64,000 nt of DNA, taken from Amarolinea sp964580725. GTDB taxonomy: Bacteria; Chloroflexota; Anaerolineae; SSC4; Amarolineaceae. Shown piece by piece: positions 25,701 through 34,117 of this stretch. Position 1 is the stretch's first letter. Every line of letters starts with the position of its first letter. A program made the position numbers and the translations under genes. The notes beneath the pieces were generated by a model. The model ran no database searches. It was not told the DNA's origin and was given only the letters and a program-made list of their open reading frames with translations. Location: assembly GCA_964580725.1 (NCBI GenBank), contig CAZOLV010000008.1, forward strand, positions 1 through 64,000, written 5' to 3'.

Positions 25701-28700
25701 GGTCAGGTTCAACCCGCCATCGTCTTGACGCGCCAGGATCGTGCGATCGAGCGCATCGTAGGACACTGCCAGGGTCACGTTGGCCGGGCTGATCGTGCGC
25801 AGCAAGTTGCCAACGGGGTCGAAGTAATAGTGGGTGGTCAGGTCGAGTCCGCCGCAGTCGCGTGTTTCGACGCTGCGCCGGTGCAGCGCATCGTAGGCGT
25901 AACAGATTTTCACGCCGGCGGGATCGGTGATGGTCAGCAGATTGCCGTGCGGGTCATAGATGTAGTGCGTGGTCAGGTCGAGGCTGCCGGCCGCGGCTGT
26001 TTCGGTCAGCAGGCGGCTGCGGGCATCGTAAACGCGCATGGTGACAACGCCTGCGGCGTCCGTCATGATGATGGTATTGCCCAATGCGTCCAAACCATAT
26101 CTGGTGACGCCGTTGGCGGCATCGGTGACGGCGACGAGGCGGTCGAGACTGTCGTAGCTGTAGGTTGCGGTACGACCGAGCGCATCGGTCTGGGCGGTGC
26201 GGTTGCCGTTGCCGTCGTAGGCAAAATGGGTCACGTGCCCAAGCGCATCACGGCGGGCAATCAATTGGTCGAACGCGTCGTAGGTGTAGGTTGTGGTTGC
26301 GCCCAGGGGATCGGTCTCCGTAAGCAGGTTGCCGTCGAGGTCGTAACTGAACGTGTGCGTGAATCCAAGCGCATCGGTGACGGTGAGCGGGCGCCCAAAC
26401 AGGTCATAAGCGGTCGTCGTCGTGTGACCGTTGGCGTCCACGGCGCGCGTCCGATGGCCAGCGGCATCGTAATCGAACTCGGAAACGCCGCCAGCCGCAT
26501 CGGTGATGCGCACGAGTTGATCGAAGGTGTCGTAATCGTAGCTCGTCACATGGCCGTTGGCGTCGCGCTGGCGCAGCAGGTTGTCGTAGGCGTCATAGAC
26601 CGCCAGCGTAATGTTGCCCAACGCATCGGTGGTAGTGACGATGCGGCGCAGCGGCGCACTGCTCACGGCGCGTAGACCGTCGAAGACGAGCGGCGGCGAA
26701 ATAGAAGTCAACGCAGCCGAAGCGCCGGTTGGCGCCTGGCCGCGCGGCGCCCAGGGCAAAAAGGCGCTGACAGGGCCAGACGGCATCTCTTGAGCCGTCG
26801 AGGAAGGGAAGTGAAGGATGTAGAACTCGATCTCCCCCGTCAACGTCGCCGTCAGTTGATCGCTATCGCGCACTTCCAAACGTACCGTGTGCGGGCCGGA
26901 GTGATCGTAGTGATGTTGCGCCGTCTTGTTGGTGGTCAAGGCGGTGTCGAAATGCCCATCGTCCTCCCAGTCCCAACGCACTAGAATCGCCTCGCTGCGA
27001 TCTTCGAGATCACTGGTCAGCGCCGCGTCGAAGTAGAAGAGCGAGGTCGTCGGTCCCCAAGTGGGGGTGATGACGAAGGCGGGTGTTGGCGGAGCCAGGT
27101 AGTAAACCTCGAAGGTGGTTGAGTTGCCGTTGGCGTCACTGCGACTGAGCGGCACGCCGTTTTGATCCACCACGCTTGTCGTCACGAAACCGAGCGTATC
27201 GGTGACGGCCGTGTTATTGCCGCGTTCGTCGTACTCGAACCGGGTGACGTCGCCAGCCGGGTTCGTTTCGCTGATGACGCGGTTGAAAAGCCCCTCGTAC
27301 TGCTGCTCTGTCGCCAGCGTCAGGCTGCCATCGGCGGCAATTTCCTGGAAACGTAAACGGTTGCCGCGCTGGACACGATCGGGGTTGCCCTCGTCATAGG
27401 TTGCGGCCACGCGGTTGCCGTTGGGGAAGACAATCGAGGTCACCTCGCCGTCGGCATTACTGGTGTAGATGGCGACGCGTTGCCCGGCGCCGGCATCGCC
27501 TTCGACCTGACGCAACAGGCCACCGGCCTGATTCAACTCATAGATCGTCACGACGCCGCGTGGATCGGTGACGGTGGTGCGCACGGCGGCCCGCTGCGGC
27601 GACAGCATTTCATGCGGGCCTGGCGCCGTCGGCAGCGTCTCGTAGGCGTAGGTCGTCGTCGCTTCGATGTCGCCAGGCGCCGTTTGGCGGCGGCGTTCCA
27701 TCACCACACGATCGAAATCGAGGCTTTGCAGATCATCGCCGTAGGCGATGGTATGTTCCGCAATGTCAGGCGCCGTCAGCGGCCCACTGATACGCACCAG
27801 GTTATGATCGAGCCTGGCATAAGGTTGCCCCGCACCGTAGGCATAGTGGGTCGTGCGCGCCTGCTCTGAAGGCAGACCAACGGCGGTTTGCGTGAACGAC
27901 GTCAAATCGCCCTGGTCGTCGTAACCAAACAACAGTTGGCGACCGCTGGCGTCACGCACCTCCATCAGACGCCCCGCGCCATCATAAGTCAAGGTGACAA
28001 CGCGCTGCAGCGTATCCACCAGATGGGTCAACTGGCCGTTGGCGCCGTAGTGCAACACGATGGCGTTGCCGTTGGCGTCACGCAGACGCTCCAGGCGACC
28101 GGCCGTGGGTGTACCGTCCAGCGGTAGATAGGTCGCCTCTTGTCCGTTTGGTCCACGCAGCATGAACGAACCATCGGCGTGGGGAATCAGGCGTGAGTAG
28201 TAGCCAAAGTAGAGGATGGTGTAGGTTCCGTCACTCTGCTGCACATAGCGCAGACGACGGCCAAAGCCGTCGTAGAGCACGAGCACATTGGGCGCTTCGC
28301 GCTCCAAACGACGATTGAAGTTGAAGTCCCAGTTGTAGCCAAGCGGGCCGTTCCGCTCGCTCTGGTTTCGATAGGTACGCCTGAACTCGAAATCGAGACC
28401 ACGGCCGGGAATGCTCCAGTCCAGCGGCTGCAGGACGAATTCCCCGCTGTGCAGGATGACCGGGTCTTCGGCGTCGCAACAACAAGAGACAACGCCGGCA
28501 GTGCTGGCCGGACACTTGTTTTCGGGCGGTTCGGTGGTGGGTTCGCTGGCTGGCAGCAAAGCCGAAAGTGGGTGCGGCGTCGCAGTGGGCAACGCCTGAG
28601 ACAGAGGCGACAGACTCGACGTGGCCGAGCTGGGCGCAGACAAGACGACGACAGCGACGAGCGCAAGGCCCATCAGCCCGGCAGGGAGCAGGGCGGCGAC

Positions 28701-28727
28701 AACGCGCGCCAGCAAGCGGAGTTTCAT
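22728..28727 (-). CDS. Giant secreted RHS/YD-repeat protein with PKD domain and Cys-rich C-terminus
   Basis: A 1999-aa protein. The signal peptide (MKLRLLARVVAALLPAGL) is followed by a Thr/Pro linker. A DUF6531-type entry has HSGEFVLQPLDWSIPGRG near residue 95. Early RHS repeats follow, then a PKD-like domain (~552-649, VRWDWEDDGHFDT). Forty or more YD repeats (YDAAGN/YDALGR, ~700-1700) make up the shell. The RHS core junction runs from GHYQFRARSYDPALGRFLQ to PDPLG (~1729-1762). The last ~235 residues are unlike the repeats: beta-rich with 11 Cys, several as CxxC. In polymorphic toxin systems the variable C-terminus carries the effector. AAGGAG precedes ATG 28727 by 8 bases. No small immunity-like gene follows; the next gene encodes the glycosidase. 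Confidence 0.88.
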   Translation of the reverse strand: MKLRLLARVVAALLPAGLMGLALVAVVVLSAPSSATSSLSPLSQALPTATPHPLSALLPASEPTTEPPENKCPASTAGVVSCCCDAEDPVILHSGEFVLQPLDWSIPGRGLDFEFRRTYRNQSERNGPLGYNWDFNFNRRLEREAPNVLVLYDGFGRRLRYVQQSDGTYTILYFGYYSRLIPHADGSFMLRGPNGQEATYLPLDGTPTAGRLERLRDANGNAIVLHYGANGQLTHLVDTLQRVVTLTYDGAGRLMEVRDASGRQLLFGYDDQGDLTSFTQTAVGLPSEQARTTHYAYGAGQPYARLDHNLVRISGPLTAPDIAEHTIAYGDDLQSLDFDRVVMERRRQTAPGDIEATTTYAYETLPTAPGPHEMLSPQRAAVRTTVTDPRGVVTIYELNQAGGLLRQVEGDAGAGQRVAIYTSNADGEVTSIVFPNGNRVAATYDEGNPDRVQRGNRLRFQEIAADGSLTLATEQQYEGLFNRVISETNPAGDVTRFEYDERGNNTAVTDTLGFVTTSVVDQNGVPLSRSDANGNSTTFEVYYLAPPTPAFVITPTWGPTTSLFYFDAALTSDLEDRSEAILVRWDWEDDGHFDTALTTNKTAQHHYDHSGPHTVRLEVRDSDQLTATLTGEIEFYILHFPSSTAQEMPSGPVSAFLPWAPRGQAPTGASAALTSISPPLVFDGLRAVSSAPLRRIVTTTDALGNITLAVYDAYDNLLRQRDANGHVTSYDYDTFDQLVRITDAAGGVSEFDYDAAGHRTRAVDANGHTTTTAYDLFGRPLTVTDALGFTHTFSYDLDGNLLTETDPLGATTTYTYDAFDQLIARRDALGHVTHFAYDGNGNRTAQTDALGRTATYSYDSLDRLVAVTDAANGVTRYGLDALGNTIIMTDAAGVVTMRVYDARSRLLTETAAAGSLDLTTHYIYDPHGNLLTITDPAGVKICYAYDALHRRSVETRDCGGLDLTTHYYFDPVGNLLRTISPANVTLAVSYDALDRTILARQDDGGLNLTHRYTYDAVGNLASVQDPQGVLTAYAFDAADRRIGQRVDAQPGGLNLTTHWQFDAAGRLIATTDPAGGVSMLTRDALGQITHSADALGQTTTFAYDAAGNRISETNPNGQTTRFEYDALDRLTRLTNALGHSLSDQYDALGRLIASVDPNGQMTRFEYDDAGRLLREINPLGHATVHQYDLAGRRLLTSNPLGQVWRYAYDALGRLTRETNPLGEATSFDYDAAGNLTTVTNAIPPGGTPADGRTTTYHYDAANRLRQEINPLGHAVSYAYDAASNRIGLTDANQHTTHFAYDAARRLLSSADPLGRVTTYAYDPVGRVTRLQRANGDVTDYTYDAAGRQIAVHYADGSHIERVFDAAGLLTQVVGPQTDVNLTYDAAGRMTHIADHRLQKATSYDYDAAGNRLRLTGPDGLVLTYAYDAAGQLAQVTHGGQQHTFAYDAAGQMTGHTLPNQASVVYAYDAAGRTRTVEFYGPAGALTDRLAYTFDAAGQRTRIETLGGDRTVYAYDDAGQLTSEQRSGTVNYDQSFSYDAAGNRTRWVSDTLTTQFSFDAANQLIHQQSGAVTTNFSYDANGNLILRQGGGAALTYAYTPAGLLHSISGAGVQTTYDYDAFDRRVAQAVNGSEREAPVVTTFLFDDVQLGATVLAEYDAQGAQQAHYTLAPVTDGRLARTAQGATAYYLRDALGSTHAMMAADGAWLNRYLYDGFGQAAAVSETIANPYRFSGQPWDETAGHYQFRARSYDPALGRFLQPDPLGAIDASNLYLYALNDPVNRIDPLGWTSEECDTIAYESPNNLGLLKWANRLSVFLKFLPNAPEVEWSGKWNVTGKLCRKCCESGPHKGEWRKAGEISIGASATMEVKWPVGALRLSFWGYTFKFGLEAFVKFELSVSGGGAIDFCADQVSVKVCGGGSVTGGLRGGLLEWPFQKVSVVAYIYGQISGQCQTCVEYAFGAGFSMSDTKCNVCGKVGYYVEVKWWRFSYSHEGIWAQGCL

Positions 28728-28853
28728 GGTCGTTTTCTCCTTGCAACGAACAACCACATGCACAGAGACAAACCATGCGGGGTGAATCGAATGGCAAAGG
28801 GCAAATCACGGGGCTTGAACCACACGGGCGATGCCGAGGGCTTCTCGCAACTG

Positions 28854-28883
28854 ATTCTAGCACAAAAACCCGGCTTTGTGCAA
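28854..28883 (-). promoter_or_regulatory. Promoter for the RHS gene
   Basis: On the minus strand TTGCAC (28883-28878), an 18-bp spacer and TAGAAT (28859-28854) with TGTGC just before it predict a start near 28848. This leaves about 120 bases of leader before ATG 28727. It overlaps the back of the divergent GNAT promoter, so the two could compete for polymerase. Confidence 0.55.
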
Positions 28884-28890
28884 AGTGTGC

Positions 28891-28896
28891 TATAAT
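28891..28896 (+). promoter_or_regulatory. Extended -10 box giving a near-leaderless GNAT mRNA
   Basis: TATAAT preceded by TGTGC lies at 28891-28896. A start about 7 bases downstream falls at ~28903, two bases before ATG 28905. No Shine-Dalgarno fits between them, so the transcript is probably leaderless. No convincing -35 is seen, consistent with an extended -10 promoter. Confidence 0.55.
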
Positions 28897-28904
28897 CGCC
28901 CTCC

Positions 28905-29825
28905 ATGAACGATCATGACGCATCTGCGGAGACCTTTCACGTGGCCGTCCGGCCGGCTCGGCCCGCAGACCAGGCGCGCATTCTGATGTTGCTCGATCAG
29001 ACACGCCGCCAGGCGCTTACCTTTGGCAGCGAAGACCTGCCCGTCCTTCTCGCTTCCGACCAAACCTGCGGCGTCGTGGCCGAGACCGGCCCTCTGCTGT
29101 GGGGCTTTCTGCTGACCACCCTGCTGCCGCAGCCTACGCTGCCCGACGAACAACCAGACCCCTGGGTGGCGCTGCGCGGCTGCGCCCTCCTGGGCGGCTG
29201 GCGCGCCGATGAGGGCCTCGCCGCCCTTTGGACGCCTGTGTGCGCCGCGCTGATCGCACAAAACGCCAGCGCCATCATGTCGGTCGGCGCCGCCGACTGG
29301 CTGCACGAGCCGCTGCAGCGACTCGGCTTCCAAATCAGCGACCGCCTGCAGGTGCTGCAACGGGGCGCCGGTATTGATCACGCCAGCGACGGCGCCGGCC
29401 CGGCCCTCCTGCGTCCCCCACGACCCGACGAAGCGGCCGCCCTGCTGGCCGTGGATAGCGCCGCTTTCACCCCGCCCTGGCGCGCCTCCCTGCCCGAACT
29501 GACCAGCCTGCTGCTGACCAACGGTCACGCCGCCGTGGCCGAAATCGAGGGACGCCCGCTCGGTTTTGCCTTCAGCAATGTGCTGGGCGAAGAAGGTGTG
29601 GTGGCGCGTCTGGCCGTTCATCCATCCGCCCAGGGACAGGGCATCGGCCGCCAACTGCTGGCCGACGCCCTACGCTTCTGCCGGCGCAGCGGCGCACGCC
29701 AGGTCAGCCTCAACACGCACGAAGACAACCCCCTCGCCCAACGCCTCTACGCACAACATGGTTTCCGCGTCGTCGGCCGGCGCATCCCTGTGCTGACCTG
29801 CCGGCTCGCCAGACGGACCAGGTGA
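28905..29825 (+). CDS. GNAT-family N-acetyltransferase with tandem GNAT domains
   Basis: A 306-aa cytoplasmic acetyltransferase. The C-terminal half is a canonical GNAT domain: LRPPRPDEAAALLAVD start, GFAFSNVLGEEGVVARLAV and the acetyl-CoA loop HPSAQGQGIGRQLL (~residues 247-260). NPLAQRLYAQHGFRVVGRR closes it. The N-terminal half (VRPARPADQARILMLLD) looks like a degenerate first GNAT domain. The closing motif resembles RimI-type enzymes, but the substrate cannot be assigned. It overlaps the next gene by a few bases and heads a plus-strand run of four genes. Confidence 0.85.
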   Translation: MNDHDASAETFHVAVRPARPADQARILMLLDQTRRQALTFGSEDLPVLLASDQTCGVVAETGPLLWGFLLTTLLPQPTLPDEQPDPWVALRGCALLGGWRADEGLAALWTPVCAALIAQNASAIMSVGAADWLHEPLQRLGFQISDRLQVLQRGAGIDHASDGAGPALLRPPRPDEAAALLAVDSAAFTPPWRASLPELTSLLLTNGHAAVAEIEGRPLGFAFSNVLGEEGVVARLAVHPSAQGQGIGRQLLADALRFCRRSGARQVSLNTHEDNPLAQRLYAQHGFRVVGRRIPVLTCRLARRTR

Positions 29826-29830
29826 TCCCC

Positions 29831-31507
29831 ATGCGCCGCCATCTTGCCCTGGTTCCCTTCCTTGCCCTCTGCCTGACGCTCTTCGCCGGCTTTCACCTGC
29901 TGGCACACGGCTACCGCTTCGGCGTGACGGAAGACACGCACTCGATCCATCTGCCCATCCTGCGCGACATCATGGAACCGGCGCTCTTTCCCAATGATCC
30001 CATGATCGCCACGCGCGCCTCCTACCCATCGTTCTACTTCCATCTGCTCGCCCTGATCGCCAACTGGGTTCCCATCCCCACCCTGTTCCTCGCCATCCAC
30101 CTGGCGACGCTGCTCGCCTACCTGGGCGCCGTCGTCGCCTTGACCCTGCGCCTGGCGCCCGATCCACAGCCGGCGCGCCCCGTGCTGGCAGCCCTGCTGC
30201 TCACCCTGGCCAGCCTGCCCATCCTGGCCGGCGACGATCTGATCCTGCGCGCCGCGCTGCCGCGTCACCTCGGCATGGCGCTGGCGTTGTGGGCGCTTTA
30301 CGCCGGGCTGGTCGAACGGCGCCTGTTCGCCTTCCTGCTGGCCGGGCTGACGGTCAACCTGCACGCCCTGAGCGGCCTCTTCGCCCTGGTCATCCTCGTG
30401 GGCGGCGACCTGGCCCGCTTCTCCTGGCGTCGCTGGGCCGCCCCCCTACTCGCCGCCGCCGCCGGCTGCCTGATCGCCCTACCAACCCTGCTCTGGTCAT
30501 GGAGTGTGCGCACGCCGATCACCCCCGCCTGGATCGAACTGCTACGCCTGCGTTCGTCACAGCACAGCTTCCCCCTCAGTTGGCCGCTCACCGATTACTT
30601 GATGCTGGCGCTCTGGCTCGGCCTGGCCCTGGCCGGACAGCGGTCGCCGCGACAGACCGGCGCCGGGCGCTGGCTGGCCGGCGCGGCCGGCGCCCTCTGC
30701 CTGCTTGGGCTGATCGGCTTCGTCTTCGCCGAAATCTGGCCACTGGACGTGGTGTTGCGCGGACAGTTCCTGCGCAGCGCCAAGTTCCTGACCCTGCTGA
30801 CCCTGCCACTGATCGCGCGTTGGCTGCTCTACGCCTGGGATTGTGGCGGCGTCGCCCGTTACGCCGCGTTGTTGACAACCGCTGCGCTGTTCATCCCCGA
30901 TCCGCTCGGCTGGATTGGCGGCGTCCTGCTCGGCGTGCTGCTGTTTGCCGCCCGCGATTGGCAGCCGTTGGCCCGCCTGGCGCCGCCTCTGCCCAACCCC
31001 CTGCCAACCTGGCCGCCCGCCGTGCGCTGGTTCCTGGCAGTCGCCGGCATCGCCCTGCTCATTTCGGGAACAGCCTTCCTGCTGCGGCCGCGCATCCCGC
31101 CCGACCTGCTGGCAGCCTGGCGCGATGTGCAGCAGTGGGCGCAGCAAAACACCCCCGCCGCCGCCGTCTTCGTCACGCCGCCCTACTACTACGGCTTTCG
31201 CATCGAGAGTGAACGCCCCATCGTAGGCGAATGGAAGGACGGCACACAGCAGTACTTCAGCGTGCCCTTCACCGCCGTCTGGTGGGAGCGAATGAACGAT
31301 CTGCACGCCGCCGCCGCCGCCGACATCCGCTACAACGACCTGACCGCAGCCGAAGTGCGGGCGCTGGCGCAGAAGTACAGCGCGTCCTTCGCCATCTTCT
31401 TCACAGACAAAACCTTTACAGACTCTGTAGACGCCGCGCCCTTCGCCGTTGTCTACCGCAACCGATGGTTTCAAGTGCTGCAAACGGCCCCGCTGCCGGC
31501 CCCATAG
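29831..31507 (+). CDS. Polytopic membrane protein, GT-C/DUF6798-like
   Basis: A 558-aa protein with 10 or more hydrophobic helices. After the first helix an extracytoplasmic loop reads GVTEDTHSIHLPILRD and LFPNDPMIATRASYPSFYF, similar to loops in DUF6798 and GT-C-like membrane proteins. The C-terminal ~130 residues after the last helix (from about LLAAWRDVQQWAQQNTPAAAV) look like a soluble domain. ATG at 29831 is preferred over GTG 29822, which overlaps the GNAT stop. Function is unknown; the glycosyltransferase two genes downstream makes a role in surface glycans possible (inference). Confidence 0.7.
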   Translation: MRRHLALVPFLALCLTLFAGFHLLAHGYRFGVTEDTHSIHLPILRDIMEPALFPNDPMIATRASYPSFYFHLLALIANWVPIPTLFLAIHLATLLAYLGAVVALTLRLAPDPQPARPVLAALLLTLASLPILAGDDLILRAALPRHLGMALALWALYAGLVERRLFAFLLAGLTVNLHALSGLFALVILVGGDLARFSWRRWAAPLLAAAAGCLIALPTLLWSWSVRTPITPAWIELLRLRSSQHSFPLSWPLTDYLMLALWLGLALAGQRSPRQTGAGRWLAGAAGALCLLGLIGFVFAEIWPLDVVLRGQFLRSAKFLTLLTLPLIARWLLYAWDCGGVARYAALLTTAALFIPDPLGWIGGVLLGVLLFAARDWQPLARLAPPLPNPLPTWPPAVRWFLAVAGIALLISGTAFLLRPRIPPDLLAAWRDVQQWAQQNTPAAAVFVTPPYYYGFRIESERPIVGEWKDGTQQYFSVPFTAVWWERMNDLHAAAAADIRYNDLTAAEVRALAQKYSASFAIFFTDKTFTDSVDAAPFAVVYRNRWFQVLQTAPLPAP

Positions 31508-31534
31508 GAGAGATTCGAGGAGGAAGAACCGGTC

Positions 31535-32821
31535 ATGCCAGACAATCGCCCTTCGCCATCGCTCTTGCCCCCTTCGCTGATCGCCCTCTTGACGGCGGCT
31601 GTTGCGATTTTCTTGATCGAAAAGCTGCTCATTTTCGCCCGCGCCTTCAGCGGGCTGATTCTGATGCTGGCCCTGGCCTGGCTGCTGGCCTTCACCCTGC
31701 AGCCGCTGATCGTATGGCTGCAAAATCCTCGCCTGCCGGAGCGACTGCGGCAGCGATTGGGAGACCGGCATCCCATCGTGCGCATCGCCGGCGCCATGCG
31801 CCTGCCCAAACGATTTTCGATGCAGCCAAAAAATCAAGAACCCGCTGCCGCCGGCAGTCTGCCGTTTGGCCTTGCGGTGACGCTGGTTTATGGGCTGCTG
31901 CTGGCGGGGCTGGCGCTGGCGGCCCTGGCCCTGCTGCCTGTGCTCATGCAGCAGTTGCGCCAGTTGGCGCAGACCATGCAGACCCAGGCCGGCAATTTGC
32001 CTAGCTGGGTGCAGAGCGCCAACGTCTGGCTGAACGACGCACGCAGCTTCCTGGCCGATCGCCTCGATCTCGACCCAAACATGATCGTGCTGCCGCAGCC
32101 CGGCGCGCTGTTGAACCAGGCCCCGGCCTTTGGCGCCAACCTGCTGCAGTTCGGGCTTGGCCTGGCAGGCAGCATCGCCGCGGCGCTGAGCCAGTTTCTG
32201 CTCATCATCTTCCTCAGCCTGTTCATCACCCTGGACAACGGCGCCATCAGTAACAGGATCAGCAGCGTTCTGCCGGAGCGTTACAAAGACGAATACGAAT
32301 ATGCCACCGAGACCATAGACGGCACCTTTGGCGGGTTTCTGCGCGGCACGGTGTTGCAAAGTCTCATTTTTGGCCTGGGTGTGTCGGTTCTGATGTTTCT
32401 CCTACGCATCGAATCGGCGTTGATCATCGGCGTCGCCGCTGGTCTGGTCGTCCTTGTTCCCATCGTAGGCGGGATCGTGGCAACCGTCTTGCCGGTACTG
32501 GTCGCTATTCTGCAAGGTTCACCGAACGCGATCTGGCTGCTGCTGGCGCTCCTGATCTTCCAAGTCATCCTGTACAACATGGTCATGCCCGCCATCTTCA
32601 GCCGCGCGCTGAAGATGCCGTCCCTGCTGGTGATCGTCTCGCTGCTGATCGGCTCACAGGTGATGGGCTTCTGGGGCTTCGTCTTTGGCGTTCCACTGGC
32701 CGCCGTCGTCTACGCCATTGTCCTGATGCTGCTGGAACGGGTCAAAGATCGCCAGAACGCGCTCGACGGCGTCGCCGTCGCCAACGCTACCAGCGTCCCG
32801 CCGGCGGAAACCGGCGCATGA
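31535..32821 (+). CDS. AI-2E family transporter (YdiK/TqsA-like permease)
   Basis: A 428-aa polytopic membrane protein of the AI-2E exporter family. Two N-terminal helices (ALLTAAVAIFLIEKLL and LILMLALAWLLAFTL) are followed by a soluble region. Next come LSQFLLIIFLSLFITLD and the conserved closing block GFWGFVFGVPLAAVVYAIV. GAGGAGG lies before ATG 31535. About 40 residues after the second helix (PERLRQRLGD to QPKNQEPAAAG) are hydrophilic and look like an added loop. Family members export AI-2 or act as cation antiporters; substrate here is open. Its stop overlaps the next start by ATGA. Confidence 0.88.
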   Translation: MPDNRPSPSLLPPSLIALLTAAVAIFLIEKLLIFARAFSGLILMLALAWLLAFTLQPLIVWLQNPRLPERLRQRLGDRHPIVRIAGAMRLPKRFSMQPKNQEPAAAGSLPFGLAVTLVYGLLLAGLALAALALLPVLMQQLRQLAQTMQTQAGNLPSWVQSANVWLNDARSFLADRLDLDPNMIVLPQPGALLNQAPAFGANLLQFGLGLAGSIAAALSQFLLIIFLSLFITLDNGAISNRISSVLPERYKDEYEYATETIDGTFGGFLRGTVLQSLIFGLGVSVLMFLLRIESALIIGVAAGLVVLVPIVGGIVATVLPVLVAILQGSPNAIWLLLALLIFQVILYNMVMPAIFSRALKMPSLLVIVSLLIGSQVMGFWGFVFGVPLAAVVYAIVLMLLERVKDRQNALDGVAVANATSVPPAETGA

Positions 32822-33969
32822 GGCCGGGCATCCTGGTCGTCACCCACACCGTCCCCATCCCAGACCTGGACGGGGCCTCGCTGCGCATCTTCCGCCTGAT
32901 GCAGATGATGATTGCGCTCGGCTGGTCGGTGACGAACCTGCCGGCCGACCAGGGGTTTCACCCCATCTACCGCCAACGGGCGGCCACCGGCGCGTCCCTT
33001 TTGGCGCAACACGGCATCGAAACGGCGCCTGCACAACCGGCGGCGGCCTATCTGGCTGCCCAGGGCGCCCGTTTCGACGCCATCCTGCTTGGCGTCAGCG
33101 GCCCCGCCGGCTGGATTCCGGCGCTGCGCCGCCTGGCGCCGCAGGCCGTCATTCTCTACGACAGCATCGAGCTGACCTTCGTCAGCATGGCGCGCGCCGC
33201 CCAGACACTGCACAGCGACAAACTGGCCACGCTGGCGCAAAATGTCCAGGCCAGCCAGATGCAGATGGCGGCGCAGGCCGATGTGACCCTGGTAGTGACC
33301 GAGGAGGAACGGCGCATCCTGGCGCAGCACTGCCCGGCGGCGGTCGTGCACGTCATTTCCAACGTGCACCTGCCCGCCCCCGCCCCACCGAACGGAGAGC
33401 CGCCGCTGGCCGACCGGCGTGATCTGCTCTTCGTGGGCAATTTCGTGCACATGCCCAACCGAGATGCGGCCGCCTTTCTGACGACTGCCATCTGGCCGCT
33501 GCTGCGTGAGGCGCTGCCGGGCGCACAACTGCAACTGGTGGGCCTACCCACGCCGGCCGTCGCCGCGCTGGCCGCCCCCGGTGTCCAGGTGACAGGGCAC
33601 GTTCCCGACCTGGCGCCCTTCTTCCGGCGCAGTCGTCTCAGTGTAGCGCCGCTCCGTTTCGGCGCCGGCATCAAGGGCAAGGTGCTCGAATCCATGACGC
33701 ACGGCCTGCCGGTGGTGATGACCTCCATCGCCGCCGAGGGTACCGGCTGTCAGGACGGCGTTCATGCGCTGATCGCCGACAGCGCGCCCGACTTCGCCGC
33801 CGCCGTTGTGCAGTTGTATCGGGACGATGCGCTATGGCGACAGCTCGCAGCCGCCGGGCGTCAGCACGTGCAGACCCACTTCGGCCGCGCCGCGACCCAG
33901 GCCAGATTGGCGGCGCTGCTGGCCGACGTCGCAACAATCGGCGCCGCCAAACAAAAGGTTCGCACGTAA
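32818..33969 (+). CDS. Glycosyltransferase, GT4-like GT-B fold
   Basis: A 383-aa cytoplasmic glycosyltransferase with the two-domain GT-B layout. The N-terminal part ILVVTHTVPIPDLDGASLR resembles Glyco_transf_4. The C-terminal part has LLFVGNFVHMPNRDAA, then LAPFFRRSRLSVAPLRFGAGIKGK and VLESMTHGLPVVMT, the nucleotide-sugar binding region of group 1 enzymes. It starts inside the ATGA overlap with the permease gene, implying coupled translation. A hairpin spans its stop codon. Donor and acceptor are unknown. Confidence 0.85.
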   Translation: MRPGILVVTHTVPIPDLDGASLRIFRLMQMMIALGWSVTNLPADQGFHPIYRQRAATGASLLAQHGIETAPAQPAAAYLAAQGARFDAILLGVSGPAGWIPALRRLAPQAVILYDSIELTFVSMARAAQTLHSDKLATLAQNVQASQMQMAAQADVTLVVTEEERRILAQHCPAAVVHVISNVHLPAPAPPNGEPPLADRRDLLFVGNFVHMPNRDAAAFLTTAIWPLLREALPGAQLQLVGLPTPAVAALAAPGVQVTGHVPDLAPFFRRSRLSVAPLRFGAGIKGKVLESMTHGLPVVMTSIAAEGTGCQDGVHALIADSAPDFAAAVVQLYRDDALWRQLAAAGRQHVQTHFGRAATQARLAALLADVATIGAAKQKVRT

Positions 33970-33980
33970 CCGTGCGAACC
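33957..33980 (+). terminator. Hairpin spanning the glycosyltransferase stop codon
   Basis: GGTTCGCACG (33957-33966) and CGTGCGAACC (33971-33980) form a perfect 10-bp stem whose 4-base loop TAAC contains the stop codon TAA. No T-run follows, so it is not a classic intrinsic terminator. It could protect the 3' end or slow the terminating ribosome. It lies at the convergent end of the plus-strand run and the minus-strand carboxylase operon. Confidence 0.5.
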
Positions 33981-34032
33981 CCTGCATCTCGCTTCTGTCA
34001 AAAAAGCAGCCGGGCGATCCCGCCCCCCTTCT

Positions 34033-34057
34033 GCATCCTGTCAATCCTGTTAAAAAG
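34033..34057. repeat. ATCCTGTCAATCCTGTTAAAA-type intergenic repeat
   Basis: GCATCCTGTCAATCCTGTTA followed by A4 lies between the convergent glycosyltransferase and biotin carrier genes. A longer relative is at 50748-50781 and a short one at 6325-6336. Just after it, CCCCTCGACAAGCTCAAG (~34075-34092) belongs to the CGACAGGCTCAG family. The 148-bp gap holds only these repeats and the stop-codon hairpin. Confidence 0.55.
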
Positions 34058-34117
34058 AGCAGTCGGACGCTCGCCCCCCTCGACAAGCTCAAGAAACGGA
34101 ACGCCGGAAACCTGGCC

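Noticed and set aside
24654..26675. 673-codon plus-strand open frame with a repeated pattern
   Set aside because: It is the antisense shadow of the YD repeats of the RHS gene; the periodicity comes from the coding strand.
30557..32359. 600-codon minus-strand frame opposite the membrane protein and permease genes
   Set aside because: Gln/Gly/Arg-rich low-complexity translation typical of an antisense frame in GC-rich DNA; both plus-strand genes are clearly real.
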